Positions 43,288 to 54,730 of a DNA stretch of 64,000 nt are shown here, piece after piece (position 1 is the first letter of the stretch; each line of letters begins with the position of its first letter). A model generated the notes under the pieces. That model was not told the origin of the DNA, did no database searches, and worked only from the letters and a program-made list of their open reading frames with translations. Source of the DNA: Microdochium bolleyi (lineage: Eukaryota > Ascomycota > Sordariomycetes > Xylariales > Microdochiaceae); NCBI GenBank assembly GCA_001566295.1, contig KQ964245.1, positions 1,493,524-1,557,523 on the forward strand, in the 5' to 3' direction. A program made the position numbers and the translations under genes.

Positions 43288-46200
43288 TCAGTTCTCCCAT
43301 GGGATATCCCTGCGCTTGTAGAACAGCATGTACGGTGTGAAACCCCCGTCGCAGTTCCATATTCGCTCGATTGTGTCATTGTGGCGTTTCTTGCCGGTGC
43401 TGTTGGGGGATGGTCTGCGTGCCTCGATCAGCGGCCCAAAGTCTTCGGCACTGGTCGAGCGGTCGTTGCAGTACCACCAGGTATCCGAGGAGCCGTCCTT
43501 GACGCGGCAGACATAGTGGCCCGCTGATGCGTCGCTGCCGGCATGGGACAGCACCGCGAACAGGTCGTAATGGCACGGTTCCGAAAAGCCGCCGCCGGTC
43601 TCGGTAAGCGAAGGGTAGGCGCGCAGCTGGCTGCGTTCGGCCTCGTCATGGCAGAAGCTCGTCAAGTCGAGATCTCTGAAGGGGAACTGGATCGGGTGCG
43701 TATTCTTCTGGAACGTGGCGCCGTCGAATCTACGGAAGCCAACACGGAGAAGGGGCGGCAATCTTCCGATTCGGGGGGTGAGTTCCTTGTCCTTTGCTTT
43801 GCAGGTGTCGCACTCGGACTCGAGGAGCTCTTTGGCAAACTCTCGCCGCAGCGCGGCTTCGAGAGTGTCGCATTTGCCGTTTTGCCGTTGCTGAGGCGTC
43901 ACCCAGAGGTCTTCCTTGAGGTCGACGGTGTAGTTCTGAGCCCCACATCTTCTGCAGGTGAGCTGCTGCGTGTTGAGGTAGCGCCAGTACTTATCAATAA
44001 TCGAGCCGCTCTCGGTCTTGTAATATCTCATCCAGTCGTTTGCCAGGTCGCGCATGGGGTTGCTTGGATCCTTAATCGCTGGCAGTACCAGCGGATGATC
44101 AGCCGCGGAGCGGTTGCGCTGTGTCTCCACATCGAGCTGATCGGAAAGAAATGTCATGAGCTCCGTCACATCATGCTGCGAGCCGTCCCCGAATTTGGTG
44201 AAACGCTCTCTACCATTCCTTTCTTGGATCGTGTAGCCAGCGTGGATGGAGTTGAGGTAGTTCTAGTGACGTGTTAGTCTCATGCTTCATTCAAAAATGA
44301 GTGTGGGGCCACGAGCGTGCTTACCAGAAAAGTGTTTGGCCGCATATCAGGGAACTCTCGCTTCTTCAGCCACTGGAACATGTTGCCCATAATTCTTGAC
44401 ATAAGCTGTGGGTGCTTGTCTGGGCTGTTGTAAGGCGGTTTGTAGTTCGTGGGCCATTCTGGCTGAGTGAGCTCGACCGAAAACCGGGGTGCAGCCAACA
44501 GTGCTTGTATAGTCGAGTTTGCGAAACAGGTATTGCCCAGGTTGACAAGTCCGGTTTTGGCGGGATTCCGCGACGTTGCCGAATATTTCTGTTGTGAGCC
44601 GGGACTTGCGCTGTCATCTTTGGACTCCAGGCCAGAGTATCTTGTCCGTGGCAAAGCAGGTGCAGGCCTAGCTGGTGGTGATGGAGATATTCCGCTGTAG
44701 AGCTGCGGCCGAGTCTCGCTCGCCAGCTCAGGGCGTGGTGTTTTGCGTCTACGCGCCATCATAGATTCTTGCTGGCTCTCGATGGAGGGATACCGGCGCA
44801 GAAAATCGTCGGTGCTTCGATGAACCCTTTCGTTCCACTTTTCGATTTCTGTTTGACTGAGATCGACTGTCTGTGTCTTGGAAGCGCTTCGGAGGCGGGA
44901 ATTGTGAACAGATAAAGTAGGCCGGACTTGTGGTGTCTGTGCAGGCGTTTCTCCGAAACTCGTTTTGGAGGTTGCCAGCGACTGCTCTCCCAAGACTGAA
45001 GTCCATCCGGTAATGCCGCCCACCAGCAGCTTGGGCGGATTGACTAGCGGCTTGCTGTAGTTGTAGTTTGTGAGAGCCTCAGCAAGATTGAACAATACAT
45101 TGTCCTCTATGTTTGAAGATACGTGTCGCGGAAGTGTAGTAGTCTCCTGATCATACATGACCACCAAATCAACGTTGTGTCGGTTTTCAAAGTGCATCTT
45201 CTCCTTCGGAGGCGCTAGCACCATGCTATCTCCGATGTCGTCGGCGGAGATGCCTTCCCGCATCAGAATCTCGGGATCCACACATATCGTCCTTTGGGAC
45301 ATGATATGCCCATCATCAAACTGCCCACGGCTGCGCACATCGATTATGAGTAGAGAAATCTGGCTGGAACCTTTCCTCATATACTTGAGCAGATCTTGTG
45401 TAGAAATTGTGTCTCCTGCAGGGATGGTGGCGCCCGTGGGTTGCGGCACGAGCTCGAGCTCCGAACCCATGCCAGAGGAGGTTTGGTCCTTGCCGAACGT
45501 CTTGATAGCACGCTCCATGGATGTCCTTGCGGATTCACTTGGTGCAGAAGCTATCGAATTCGTTCGACTGAACATGCCTCGCGGTGTGCTTGATGGGAGA
45601 TTTGCAACCTCGCTTGACACAGTGCCTCGCGCAGGGCTATAAATCGCATCTGGAGCCTTTGGCATGCTGGGCACAGCGTTGTCTATCGACGATCCAGCGA
45701 ATGATCCACTCGAAGCTCCAGAGGGTGGGAATTTCCACTCTCCTAGAGGAACAGGGTTCCGCGGACCAGATGGATTCTGCAACTTGGCGAAGCGGCTGCT
45801 GAGGTCTTCGGACGGTGTGAAGATGCTTGACTGCTTGAGAGCATTTCCGTGGAGGGATTGAGGCTTCGGCTGGACCATCGGCTTGACCTTCCGGGGGCTT
45901 GTGGTCGGATCCAGGGGCCGTGAACCACCGGCAAAGCTTTGCACTGATTGGCTTCTTGAGTGTACAGATTGAGTCCCGTTACTCTGGCCGGGCCGCGCGG
46001 ATGAGCCAGCTTTCGAGGGACTCAACGTTGGCACGCTGGGAAGGTTGGGGAAATGCCCGTTGGTGGCACTGGCCTGCCGTCGTGCTGGCTGCACTCCGCT
46101 TGTGCGATTATCCTCCTTGATCATTTCTTTGATCTTCTCGAACTTTGTCGAACTTGCGTTTATTTTGGTTTTCAGCGCCTGGTAGAGTCGTCCCAAATCC

Positions 46201-46541
46201 CCCCGATCAGCCTTTAGCACCGGATAGTCTTTGTGCCGCGGTATCGTGACGACGGCGATGATGGTTGCGCGTATGTACTCCTGCAGAGCGAGATCAGGTC
46301 TCCTGAAGTCGCTGTAGGTGATGGCTTGTCGCATGTGTCCGTCTCCGGCTTGGAGGATTGTCCGCAACGGGGAGTGAGGATCGATGTCGACATCGACGTG
46401 GACGAGATCTTCGATGTGCTTGAACGGAGCTTTGCCACCATTCGGCGCCCCGCCCCGGGCGAGGCCATTTGAGCCTGTTTCCATGTCGAGAGCTCCTATT
46501 CCAGACGGCGGTGCAGGTCGCGAGAGGGCGATGTGGCTCAT
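43288..46541 (-). CDS. DOA4: DOA4/UBP4-type deubiquitinase (rhodanese + USP)
   Basis: Two exons, 46541-44325 and 44262-43288, give 1063 residues. The helical N-terminal region (about 40-150) resembles the MIT/USP8-dimerisation type. After a disordered stretch a rhodanese-like domain (about 360-510) shows ISTQDLLKYMRKG, LLIIDVRSRGQFDDGHI and LVVMYDQETTTLPRH. The USP domain (about 660-1063) has the catalytic Cys672 in GLVNLGNTCFANS, paired zinc cysteines CRRCGAQNY and CDTCKAKDKE, and the catalytic His988 in SAGHYVCRVKDGSSDTWWYC. Yeast Doa4 removes ubiquitin from cargo before it enters multivesicular bodies, recycling free ubiquitin. Domain order also fits Ubp5/Ubp7, but Doa4 is the general fungal representative. 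It is divergent from VPS27, 908 bp apart. Confidence 0.9.
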
Positions 46542-47449
46542 GACCGGCGTCCAGCGGACGTCGGGGCAGTCATGCCTGATGTTCGTCTGTGATAGTGCGT
46601 GGCGTTCTGTGGAGGGATTGCTCGTGGGCTACTCTAGCTTAGAGAAAAGCCGACTGTCGAGAAGAGCACGGTGGCATGCTTCGGCAAGCGCTCTGTGTAT
46701 GGCGTTGCTCGAAAAGTAGTGTTCGGCGGTCGTGGAAGTTGCCAAGCCCGTACGGCAGACACAGATCGGTGAAGTCGATAGGGCGCAAGAGGAGATTCGA
46801 GGGTCAAGCAGTCAGCAGTGGACGGAACAGCTTCGCCGGGTCTCTGAGCGCAGTGCCGAGTGCAGATGAAGGAAGCCGTGCGTGGCTGTGAAGGTCGAGT
46901 CCGAGGCAGCCGCTGGTGCGAAAAGGTGCAATGCTGAAGGGGCGACGTCACAGCCACATGGTCCACGGGGTGCGCATGCGCAGTGCGTGGACTACGGTAG
47001 CGGGAGTGGTGCTCGGCCGGAGCCCGCTGGCGAATCAGCAGCCCTCAAGGTCGGCAACCGCGGGGCCTGGGACTGGCCCAGCAGGCTGCAGCATGGAGAG
47101 CTTGGGGGAGGGGCCCCTGCAAGCAGGCAAGCTCTCGACGTAATGGCTGGGCCCGGCCTCGCCTCAACCTCGACTCCAGGCTGCCAACAAGCAACTCTAG
47201 ACTTTTCAGCATCCGCCTCAACAACCTCCCTCGGCCGCCGCCTCCCCGGACGTCCAGACCATCGCTTCGACAGCAAAGAGAGACGCCAGCCACTGACTGC
47301 CATCCATCCACGACTGGGTGAGACTGCGCTTCGACACCTCGGCTCAGCCTATCGAGCAACTCCCGGCCTCGCGACAGTCTTCGCACACAACAGCACGGAG
47401 TCGCAGCTCTCCCCGCGCATTGCCTCACGCCACATAGCATCGGGCAATC
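46542..47449. other. Shared divergent promoter of DOA4-type gene and VPS27
   Basis: 908 bp between start codons of two endosomal-sorting genes, GC-rich toward the VPS27 side. A 202-codon plus-strand frame (46882-47490) runs into VPS27 exon 1 out of frame and has no domain. No specific operator was recognised. Confidence 0.5.
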
Positions 47450-49793
47450 ATGTCGGGCTGGTGGGGTTCGTCCGCGAACACCGCCCTTGATCAGCAGATC
47501 GAGAAGGCAACCTCCAGCAGCCTCGAGGACATTGCGCTCAACCTCGAAATCTCCGATGTCATCAGATCGAAGACGGTCCAGCCAAAGGATGCCATGCGCT
47601 CGCTGAAGCGCCGCATCGGTGACAAGAACCCAAACACGCAGCTCTCTGCCCTTGTGGTATGACGTTCTCTTCCCACGTACCAAAGTCATACTTAAGCGTC
47701 TCGCGCAACTAATAACACGAGTGCTCCTACTAGTTGACGGACACATGCTTCAAGAATGGGGGTACCCACTTCCTCGTCGAGATAGCATCGCGCGAGTTTA
47801 TGGACAACCTGGTATCGCTGCTGCACGCTGTAGGACCCGCTGCCATCAACCAAGAAGTCCGGAGCAAGATGCTGGAGCTTATCCAGACCTGGGCTGCGGC
47901 CACGGAAGGACGCTACGACCTCAAATACATCACGGACACATACAATAGCCTCCAGAAGGAGGGCTACCAGTTCCCTCCGCGTGTCACTGTTGCTACTAGC
48001 ATGATTGACAGCAGTGCGGTACGTCATTTCCTCGTCCACGCCCCTTTGAACGATATGCTAACCGACATTCTTCTGGCAGCCCCCGGAGTGGTCCGATTCC
48101 GAAGTGTGCATGCGATGCAGAACTGCCTTCTCGTTCACGAACCGGAAACACCACTGCCGCAACTGTGGCAATTGTTTTGACCAGCAATGCTCCGCAAAGA
48201 CCTTACCGCTGCCACACTTGGGTATCTTGGTGGCCGTGAGGGTTGACGATGGATGTTACGCCAAGCTCACAGAAAAGGGCGGAAAGGGAGGCAGCTCGCA
48301 TTCCGACAGGTCCCCGGCAGTGTCGTCGTTCCCACACAAGAACCGCAGCAGCGCTTCGATGCAACCCCGCAACGCTCGCGTCGATGATGCTTTCGATGAG
48401 GACCTCAAGAAGGCTTTGGCCATGAGTCTCGAGGAAGTACAGACTCATTCGAAAGGCTATGTCGCACCTTCTGTGAACAAGCCCGCCTCTTCGTCATACA
48501 CAAATGGTGTGTCGTCAGCAGCGGCACAACAGGCGGAAGAGGAAGACGCCGATCTCAAGGCCGCGATCGCTGCTTCGTTGGCAGACATGGAGGAGCAAAA
48601 GCAGAGGCACGCGGCTGCACTAAAGCAGCAAACGGCGGGTGGCCCAAGCACAGCCGGGCCATCTCACTTTGTGCTGCCCAAGAACGATTACGAACTAAGC
48701 CCCGTGGAAGCAGAGAACATCAACCTTTTCTCTACACTTGTGGACAGACTACAGACTCAGCCGCCAGGAACTATCTTGCGCGAGCCACAGATTCAGGAGC
48801 TGTACGACTCTATCGGAACGCTGAGGCCAAAGCTCGCACGAACCTATGGCGAGACCATGAGCAAGCATGGTATGTGGCAAAGCTGTTACATGCAAGTCGT
48901 TAGATACTAATCCTTTGCGCACAGACACGCTACTAGACCTTCATGCGAAATTGTCTACTGTCGTAAGATACTATGACAAGATGCTTGAAGACAGGCTATC
49001 GCAAGCATATGGACAACACAGCATCGGTGGCTACACCCTACCTACCCCTCGACAGCCCTCTGTGCCTTATGCTTCCATACGGTCCGCTCATGCTCCAGGT
49101 CAGGCGGAAAGCTTCTATACCGGCGAGCAGCAGGCTCAGTATCAGTCTCCCTCCTCCCACCCTTACCTGTCCCATGGACAGCCAGCAACACAATCTCAGT
49201 ATCCTCAACAGGCACCGCCCAGGACAGATAGTTGGCAACAACAGGGCTCTCCTGCCCCGCAGCAATACGGCGCCCATGGAGCTTATGCTCCATCCGAACC
49301 TTCGCCACTCGCAGGCCACCCAGCTCATCTGCAATCACAACCCCATCCAGGCGCACCAGGCGCCCCCGGACCTGGTCCTTCCGACCCTAATGCCACGTAT
49401 TACTACCAGCCCAACCAGCCCTCGCAACCACAAGGACCCAGCGCGCCGTCGGAGCCTCCCACTGCTTCGCCATACCCGGATCTACAGAGGACCACAAGCT
49501 ACGGACAGCAGCAGTCTCTGCCAACCACACCCGCAGCTGCCGCAGCTCAGCCATCGCAAGCGCCACCGCAGACGCCTCAGCAATATCATCAACAACCACA
49601 AGCCCAGCCATACTGGCAACAGCAGCAGCAGCAGTCGCAGCCGCCACAGCAGCATGCGCCTCCGCCGCAAGGACCACAGAACTACCAGGCGGGCCAGCCT
49701 AGCTATGCCGGCTATCCGCAGGACAACTTCCCTGCCGCGCCGCAACACCAGCCAAAGCAGCCTGCAGTCGAGGAGAGCCTGATCGATCTATAG
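47450..49793 (+). CDS. VPS27: VPS27 (ESCRT-0): VHS, FYVE, UIM
   Basis: Four exons, 47450-47656, 47734-48018, 48080-48869 and 48925-49793, give 716 residues. The VHS domain (about 8-150) begins LDQQIEKATSSSLEDIALNL. The FYVE finger (about 168-225) contains CMRC, the PI3P-binding NRKHHCRNCG, and VRVDDGCYAKL. Two ubiquitin-interacting motifs follow: DEDLKKALAMSLEEVQ and DADLKAAIAASLADMEE. A helical segment (about 325-450) would bind the Hse1 partner. The C-terminal Gln/Pro-rich tail has a PSAP motif (about 599-602) able to recruit Vps23, and a terminal LIDL resembling a clathrin box. It clusters ubiquitinated cargo on endosomes. Two canonical FYVE zinc cysteines are Asp (see findings). All introns are 55-77 nt and in frame. 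Confidence 0.96.
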
Positions 49794-50118
49794 ATGGTTA
49801 TTGGTGGTGACAGTGTGTATTGGATGGATCGACTGGTGGTTAATGGTAGCGGAGTGCTGAGTTGTTGCGAAGAGCGCGAGACGTCAAGAGACAATACCAT
49901 GACATGACCTTCTGGACTGCAACTTCCACTTCGTTTGATTAGTCGTCCTTGTGACTTGACATGCAATACGGTGAAGAAGGAGGCGAACACCAACTAAGAA
50001 TTGCCAACGGTCATCATTGATTCGAAAATTCTTATTATGCGTTGCCGGAGTACACATGTGTTTCCACATCGTCTATCAATTCATCAATTCCATCCTTTAC
50101 TGTGTGCGCAAAGACTTT
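49794..50118. other. Short intergenic, convergent 3' ends
   Basis: 325 bp between VPS27 and HBS1 stop codons. It is probably all 3' UTR. Nothing else was seen. Confidence 0.5.
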
Positions 50119-52855
50119 TCAATCCAACAGCCCAGCCGCAACAGTGTTGCCATTACTTCTCAGGACCACACGCTGGCCTGTCTCCAACGGCACCTTGGAA
50201 CCCAGCTTGACCACGACCCTCGCCACACTCGCGGGCTTGACGATCTTGGGCTTCTTCTTGAGCACGGTGCCCTTTGTCTTGTCGAGCAGCGCCGAGATCT
50301 CTGAGATCTGGCCCGCCGCGTGCAGGCGCCCGCGGTGCACGTCGATCTGCATGGGCATGAGGATGTCGAAGGCCAGGACCTTGATGGTGAACGAGTCGAC
50401 GCAGGCGATCGGCTGCCGCGTGTCACAGACAATGTCGCCCACGCGCACGTGGATCGGGTCAACATGGGTGAGGTGGATGACGACGTTCTGTCCAGCCACG
50501 GTCCAGTCCACAGGCTCGCCGTCGAGCTCAAGAGACTTGATATATGCCTTTTCGCCGCTGGGCTGAATCAGGATCGCGTCGCCAGCCTGTACAGATCCTG
50601 CATCGAGCCTGCCTGAGATTGTGACTGGGCTTTGTGTCGTGCGGAAGACTTCTGATATCGTCATCCGCAATGGCTTGTCGAGTGCTCGTGCCATGGGCTC
50701 GGAGTTTTCGAGCTCATCAATCAGGGTGTCGCCCTTGTACCAGTCTGCGGCAGGGTCTGGAGATCTCCGAACCATGTTATCTCCATGAAGACCAGACACC
50801 GGGACGAAGCTGACGTTCTTCATCTGGAAGCCGCTGCCCTGAAGGAACCCCGACACCTGCTGCGAGATCTCATCGAACCGATCCTTCGACCAGCCCACTG
50901 TGTCAAGCTTATTGACGGCGACAATGACCCGGCTTACTCCCATGCTACGAAGGAGGAGCGCATGCTCCCTCGTCTGACCCCTCAAGCCTGCCTCGAATGA
51001 TCCGGTCGACGCGTCCACCACCAAAATTGCAAAGTCCGCTTGGCTGGCTCCGGCAATCATGTTCGGGATGAAATCTCTATGACCTGGCGCGTCGAGGATC
51101 GTGAAGGAGGTATTATCAGTCTCGAATTTATTCGTGGCGATGTCAATGGTTACTCCTCTGGAGCGCTCCTCCGTCCGCTGATCGAGTACCCAGGCCAACG
51201 CGAAGGACGACTTGCCCATGGCCTCAGCTTCTTTGCGATATTTGTCGATGGTCCTTTGATCTACAACATCCAGATCAAGGAGTAAGCGGCCCATCAATGT
51301 GCTCTTTCCAGCATCAACATGTCCTGCAAGGAGTCAGCCAGTGTTTGAAGTCGAGGGCGGCTTGTATGAAATCCAGCACTGACCTACGACTACGAAGCTT
51401 GCACTCTTCTTTGCCTTGCTCTTCTCGTATTCACTCAGCACGTCGAGATTTTTGCTTTTCGGTAGCGGCGTATCATCTACTTTCAGGGTTTTGAGCCCAT
51501 CTGCTGCACCATCTGTAGGACCTTTCTTCTTGTTTGATGTGGCGGCAAGTTTCTTGTTGCTGGCTGTTTGGATAAGTCAGTACGATCACACGTTACCGCG
51601 CTTGCCTAGCAGCGAACCTTTAGATTGTGCTGTGAGCACAACATCATCTGGGCTCGGGTCTGCAAAAGCGTCAGCAACAGATTTCGTGTAACTCATGTAA
51701 GGAGCCGGATATTGGCTCCTTGGTCCGGATGATTGGGCTGGTGTGGACGCCAGGAGAGCTTGAGCAAATGCGGACGGTGCTGCGGGCTCGACCTGTGGTT
51801 GGTCGAAAGGGGAGAATGGTTTAGCCGTGTCCTGATAATGATTTTCGGGAGGTGCTGAACTCTGGAAGTCGATCGCAGGCCCGTCCCGAGGTGTCGGAAA
51901 CGGCGCAGGTGGATGAGAAGCCGAAGCTTTTGACAACGGACTGTTCTCTTTGGCCCTGGAAGAAGCTGCGGGCTCACTGAGGGACATTTCCTGGACCTTT
52001 TGCGGCATGGCTTTCATGTCGGATGTATCGTTTTTCGATTTAGCCTCTTCGGCTTTCTTCTTGCGAGCAAGTGCAAGAGCCTGTAGCTTGGATATCTTGG
52101 CAGGTGGCGCTCCAGATCCTCCCAGCAAGCCCCATGATCCACGAGGTCTATCCGGTTCGATGAATTGAGTCGCCCGCTCGTGAGGAGTCGCTAGCCATGG
52201 CATGTCGGAGAAGAAGGCCGAGAATGAGGTGTTGGAAGATACGTCGAGTCCTGTCCGCGGCGCCCACTCTGCTGCAAAGGATCAGCTCGAATGTTCAGAG
52301 GGAGTGGTGGCGCCGCTAGACACACTTAACATGACTGGGTATATGTTTGACTTGTTGTGCTGTCGGATTCGAGTAGGATGTGTCTTCCAGCGAACGTCCA
52401 AGGAATTTGCTCAAGCTCCACTGGGGTCCAGCACGACATGCTTCGACTGGAGTCGGAAGATTTTTGTTGTGCGATATGAAGGAGGCGGAAAGACTTAGGG
52501 AGAACCTACCTGAACCCTTTTTCTTCTTAGGAGCTGGCGGCTCGATGAATTTGCTGATGAGGTACGCGACCGATTTGTCGACGTCGTAGTAGTAGTGCCA
52601 CAGCGCCTCTTGTATTTGCTTCGTCGTTACCTTCGAAGCCTGGGGTCCTAGCATAGCTTGGACTTCGGCGGTGCCGTTTACCATTTGAACTGCGAAATTG
52701 TGTGAGCGGACAGTTTCCTGCGGATCTATTGATTGATCGTGGCTCCTACCCTTGTCCTCGGCGCTCATCTCGTCTTCCTCCTCATCTTCGACCCCTTCGT
52801 ACTCGTCGAGATCGTTCTCGTAGTCATAGTTGCGATATGCCTGGTGACGAGACAT
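50119..52855 (-). CDS. HBS1: HBS1 translational GTPase (ribosome rescue)
   Basis: Five exons, 52855-52750, 52689-52510, 52271-51618, 51563-51384 and 51323-50119, give 774 residues. The N-terminal HBS1_N helical domain has KVTTKQIQEALWHYYYDVDK. A linker with FFSDMPWL and KISKLQALALARKKKAEEAK follows. The GTPase domain shows the P-loop GHVDAGKST (restored across an intron), GVTIDIATNKF, DAPGHRDFIPNMIAGASQAD and NKLD; two beta-barrels end the protein. With Dom34/Pelota, Hbs1 splits stalled ribosomes in no-go and non-stop decay. Intron 1 (60 nt) is frame-neutral, so retention would add 20 residues. The exon 3 donor is weak: GTTCGC gives a 54-nt intron and sequence matching the family, while the stronger GTAACG 21 nt downstream would leave an implausible 33-nt intron. 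Confidence 0.93.
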
Positions 52856-54263
52856 GGCTGCTGGTGAGAAGGGGCGAGGCCCGGATCTGGATCTTGGTCG
52901 TCCTAGACCGTCAAAGGGTCCCTGGGGTGTTTAGGATGTGAACAGACGACTTTCCAACACAGGGCGATGAGCTGTGGCGAGCACTTGTGAAAGAGTGGAC
53001 AAAGGGGCTACCCGCGCGAAGGTTGCGTAGAAGTTCGGAGGTTTTGCACACACGTATGGGGCTGTCGCGAAAGTTGGATGATCTGCATTATATCATGAGT
53101 TGGCGGGGTAGGCTGGCAGCTATCGGGGATGCATGCTGGGCAAGCTTGCCCAACCAGAGGCGCGCCGTACCCAATCAGACCCATGACGTCGACAGAGGCT
53201 GGTGGATAATAGTGCGACACGCCTCGCTTACATAAGGTGTCATCGCATGCCTTGCGGCAACAACGTTTACCCGTGCATGTAGGCAGTCAAATGTGCAGTG
53301 AGGCTACCAAATATGCTTACCTTGGATCTAAGTAAGCTAGGTACCATCTTCAAAAGCTAGCTCGATGCATCGAGCCGGTACTGAGGGCAGAGGCACCCTG
53401 ACTGTGCATTGCCCGTGAATTAACTCATGCCCCCAGTTGTGCTCAGGTCGTTAGTTCTCTTCTGTCTGAGGCGGAAGGTCTCCGGCTCGCCAGTTCTGGT
53501 ATTGAAGCATGACGCACTGTAGAATGTATTGGTTGAAACGAAGCAAGACTCTCAAGGAGACTCCGGCCATCGAATCTACAACGGAGTTCAGTGTCCCCTG
53601 CTATCAAGATGTAGGTAGGTCTGGCAGGCAAGCATTCGCACGGTCACTGGATGGCAATTTGGGGGCCGTTCTCGGTCCGCTCCTCGCTCTTGCTCACTCT
53701 TTTCTCTCTGCATGTGCCACAATTGTCCACCATCGTGGCTCTGAAATAATGCCACCGTCGCACAATGTAAATACGCAACGTTCCTTGCTTGGCGCCAGGG
53801 TGCCCCGCATTGCCAGGGCGCGCGAAGGTTTTGGCAGAAGCGGAGCCCCTACCCCTTGTTTCGCTAGAACAATGATGATGAGACCAAGGGGGACTCCGAG
53901 GACTTGCCGATTGGAAGTTGACAGCTTGTCATCGTTCTTCGTCGTCTGAGAACTGACCACGAGCGACATTCGGAAAAGACAGCTGTCTGATGACCACGAC
54001 CGACCGCGAGGGCTCGGTATGGTGACTGAAGGATTCCCGGTGGAGAAAACCAACGTTAACTCGGGAAGCGTCGACAGAGTGGTTTCCAGCAGGTTCCTCC
54101 CCAAGGTCTGAGAATCGAAAACGTGGCAAGTTCTAATCTGGGTACGGAGGATGCAGACCGTAACTTGAGGTGGCACCTTCCGTCGCAAGGCTGGAGACTG
54201 GGGCGGCTCTCCAGCAGTTGACTCAGCCAACCGGGGCAGGCCAGGGATCACAGCGCCAGGGGA

Positions 54264-54271
54264 CCACGCTG
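54264..54271 (-). promoter_or_regulatory. Candidate unfolded-protein-response element of BiP
   Basis: CCACGCTG is the reverse complement of CAGCGTGG, which contains CAGCGTG, the core of the yeast KAR2 UPRE bound by Hac1. It lies about 460 bp upstream of the BiP start. A second, looser palindromic candidate, CAGAGTG, is at 54075-54081. Chance matches to a 7-mer in a promoter this size are not rare (roughly one in ten). Confidence 0.4.
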
Positions 54272-54534
54272 CACCCGCCACCAATCGAGCCTCCGAGAAG
54301 AATCGATAAGACTCGAAGGGTACCCCACCGAGGGGTGCCCCTAAGTCCCTCTGCTGCAACATCTCGCTGTGAGTGTACCTCGGGATCCACAACCGACCCC
54401 CTGCGGACCCTGGCGCTGGCCTGTGCGCGCCGGCCAGCAGCACGGCTGGCCGATCGCACGAACGGTCTAGCTGGCCTTTACCGGAGCAGCACGGCGCGGG
54501 ACTGCTCTGCAAAAGGCCACATTTCGCTTCCTCC

Positions 54535-54540
54535 ATATAA
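54535..54540 (+). promoter_or_regulatory. TATA-like element of BiP
   Basis: ATATAA lies about 190 bp before the BiP ATG and is followed by a CT-rich leader at 54600-54690. The distance suits a gene with a 100-150 nt 5' UTR. Confidence 0.4.
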
Positions 54541-54730
54541 GAGAAATCGAGACACTCCTCTCTCGGCAACTGGGCCTTCCTCCCTCCAACCACTCTTCTC
54601 CCATAACTAACGGTCCAGACGGATCACGGGGATAGCGACCACTGGCTGTGTTCTCTCCCTCTTTGTGTCTCTCCACCTCCATTTATTCCACAGCATCACA
54701 TCACCGCTGGCACGACACTCCGCCTTCACA

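Larger units (their letters stand above)
52856..54730. other. Divergent promoter region HBS1 / BiP
   Basis: About 1.9 kb. The right part is the BiP promoter with a candidate unfolded-protein-response element and TATA-like box, listed separately. A 299-codon minus-strand frame at 53694-54593 has no domain and overlaps that promoter, so it was not accepted. Confidence 0.5.

Noticed and set aside
46882..47490. 202-codon frame upstream of VPS27
   Set aside because: It overlaps the VPS27 start in another frame within the shared promoter/5' UTR and has no domain.
51564..51596. 33-nt intron in HBS1
   Set aside because: Too short to hold donor, branch site and acceptor. The 54-nt alternative was preferred despite its weaker donor.
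53694..54593. 299-codon minus-strand frame in the BiP promoter
   Set aside because: No domain or signal was seen, the composition is typical of random GC-rich DNA, and it overlaps the expected BiP promoter.
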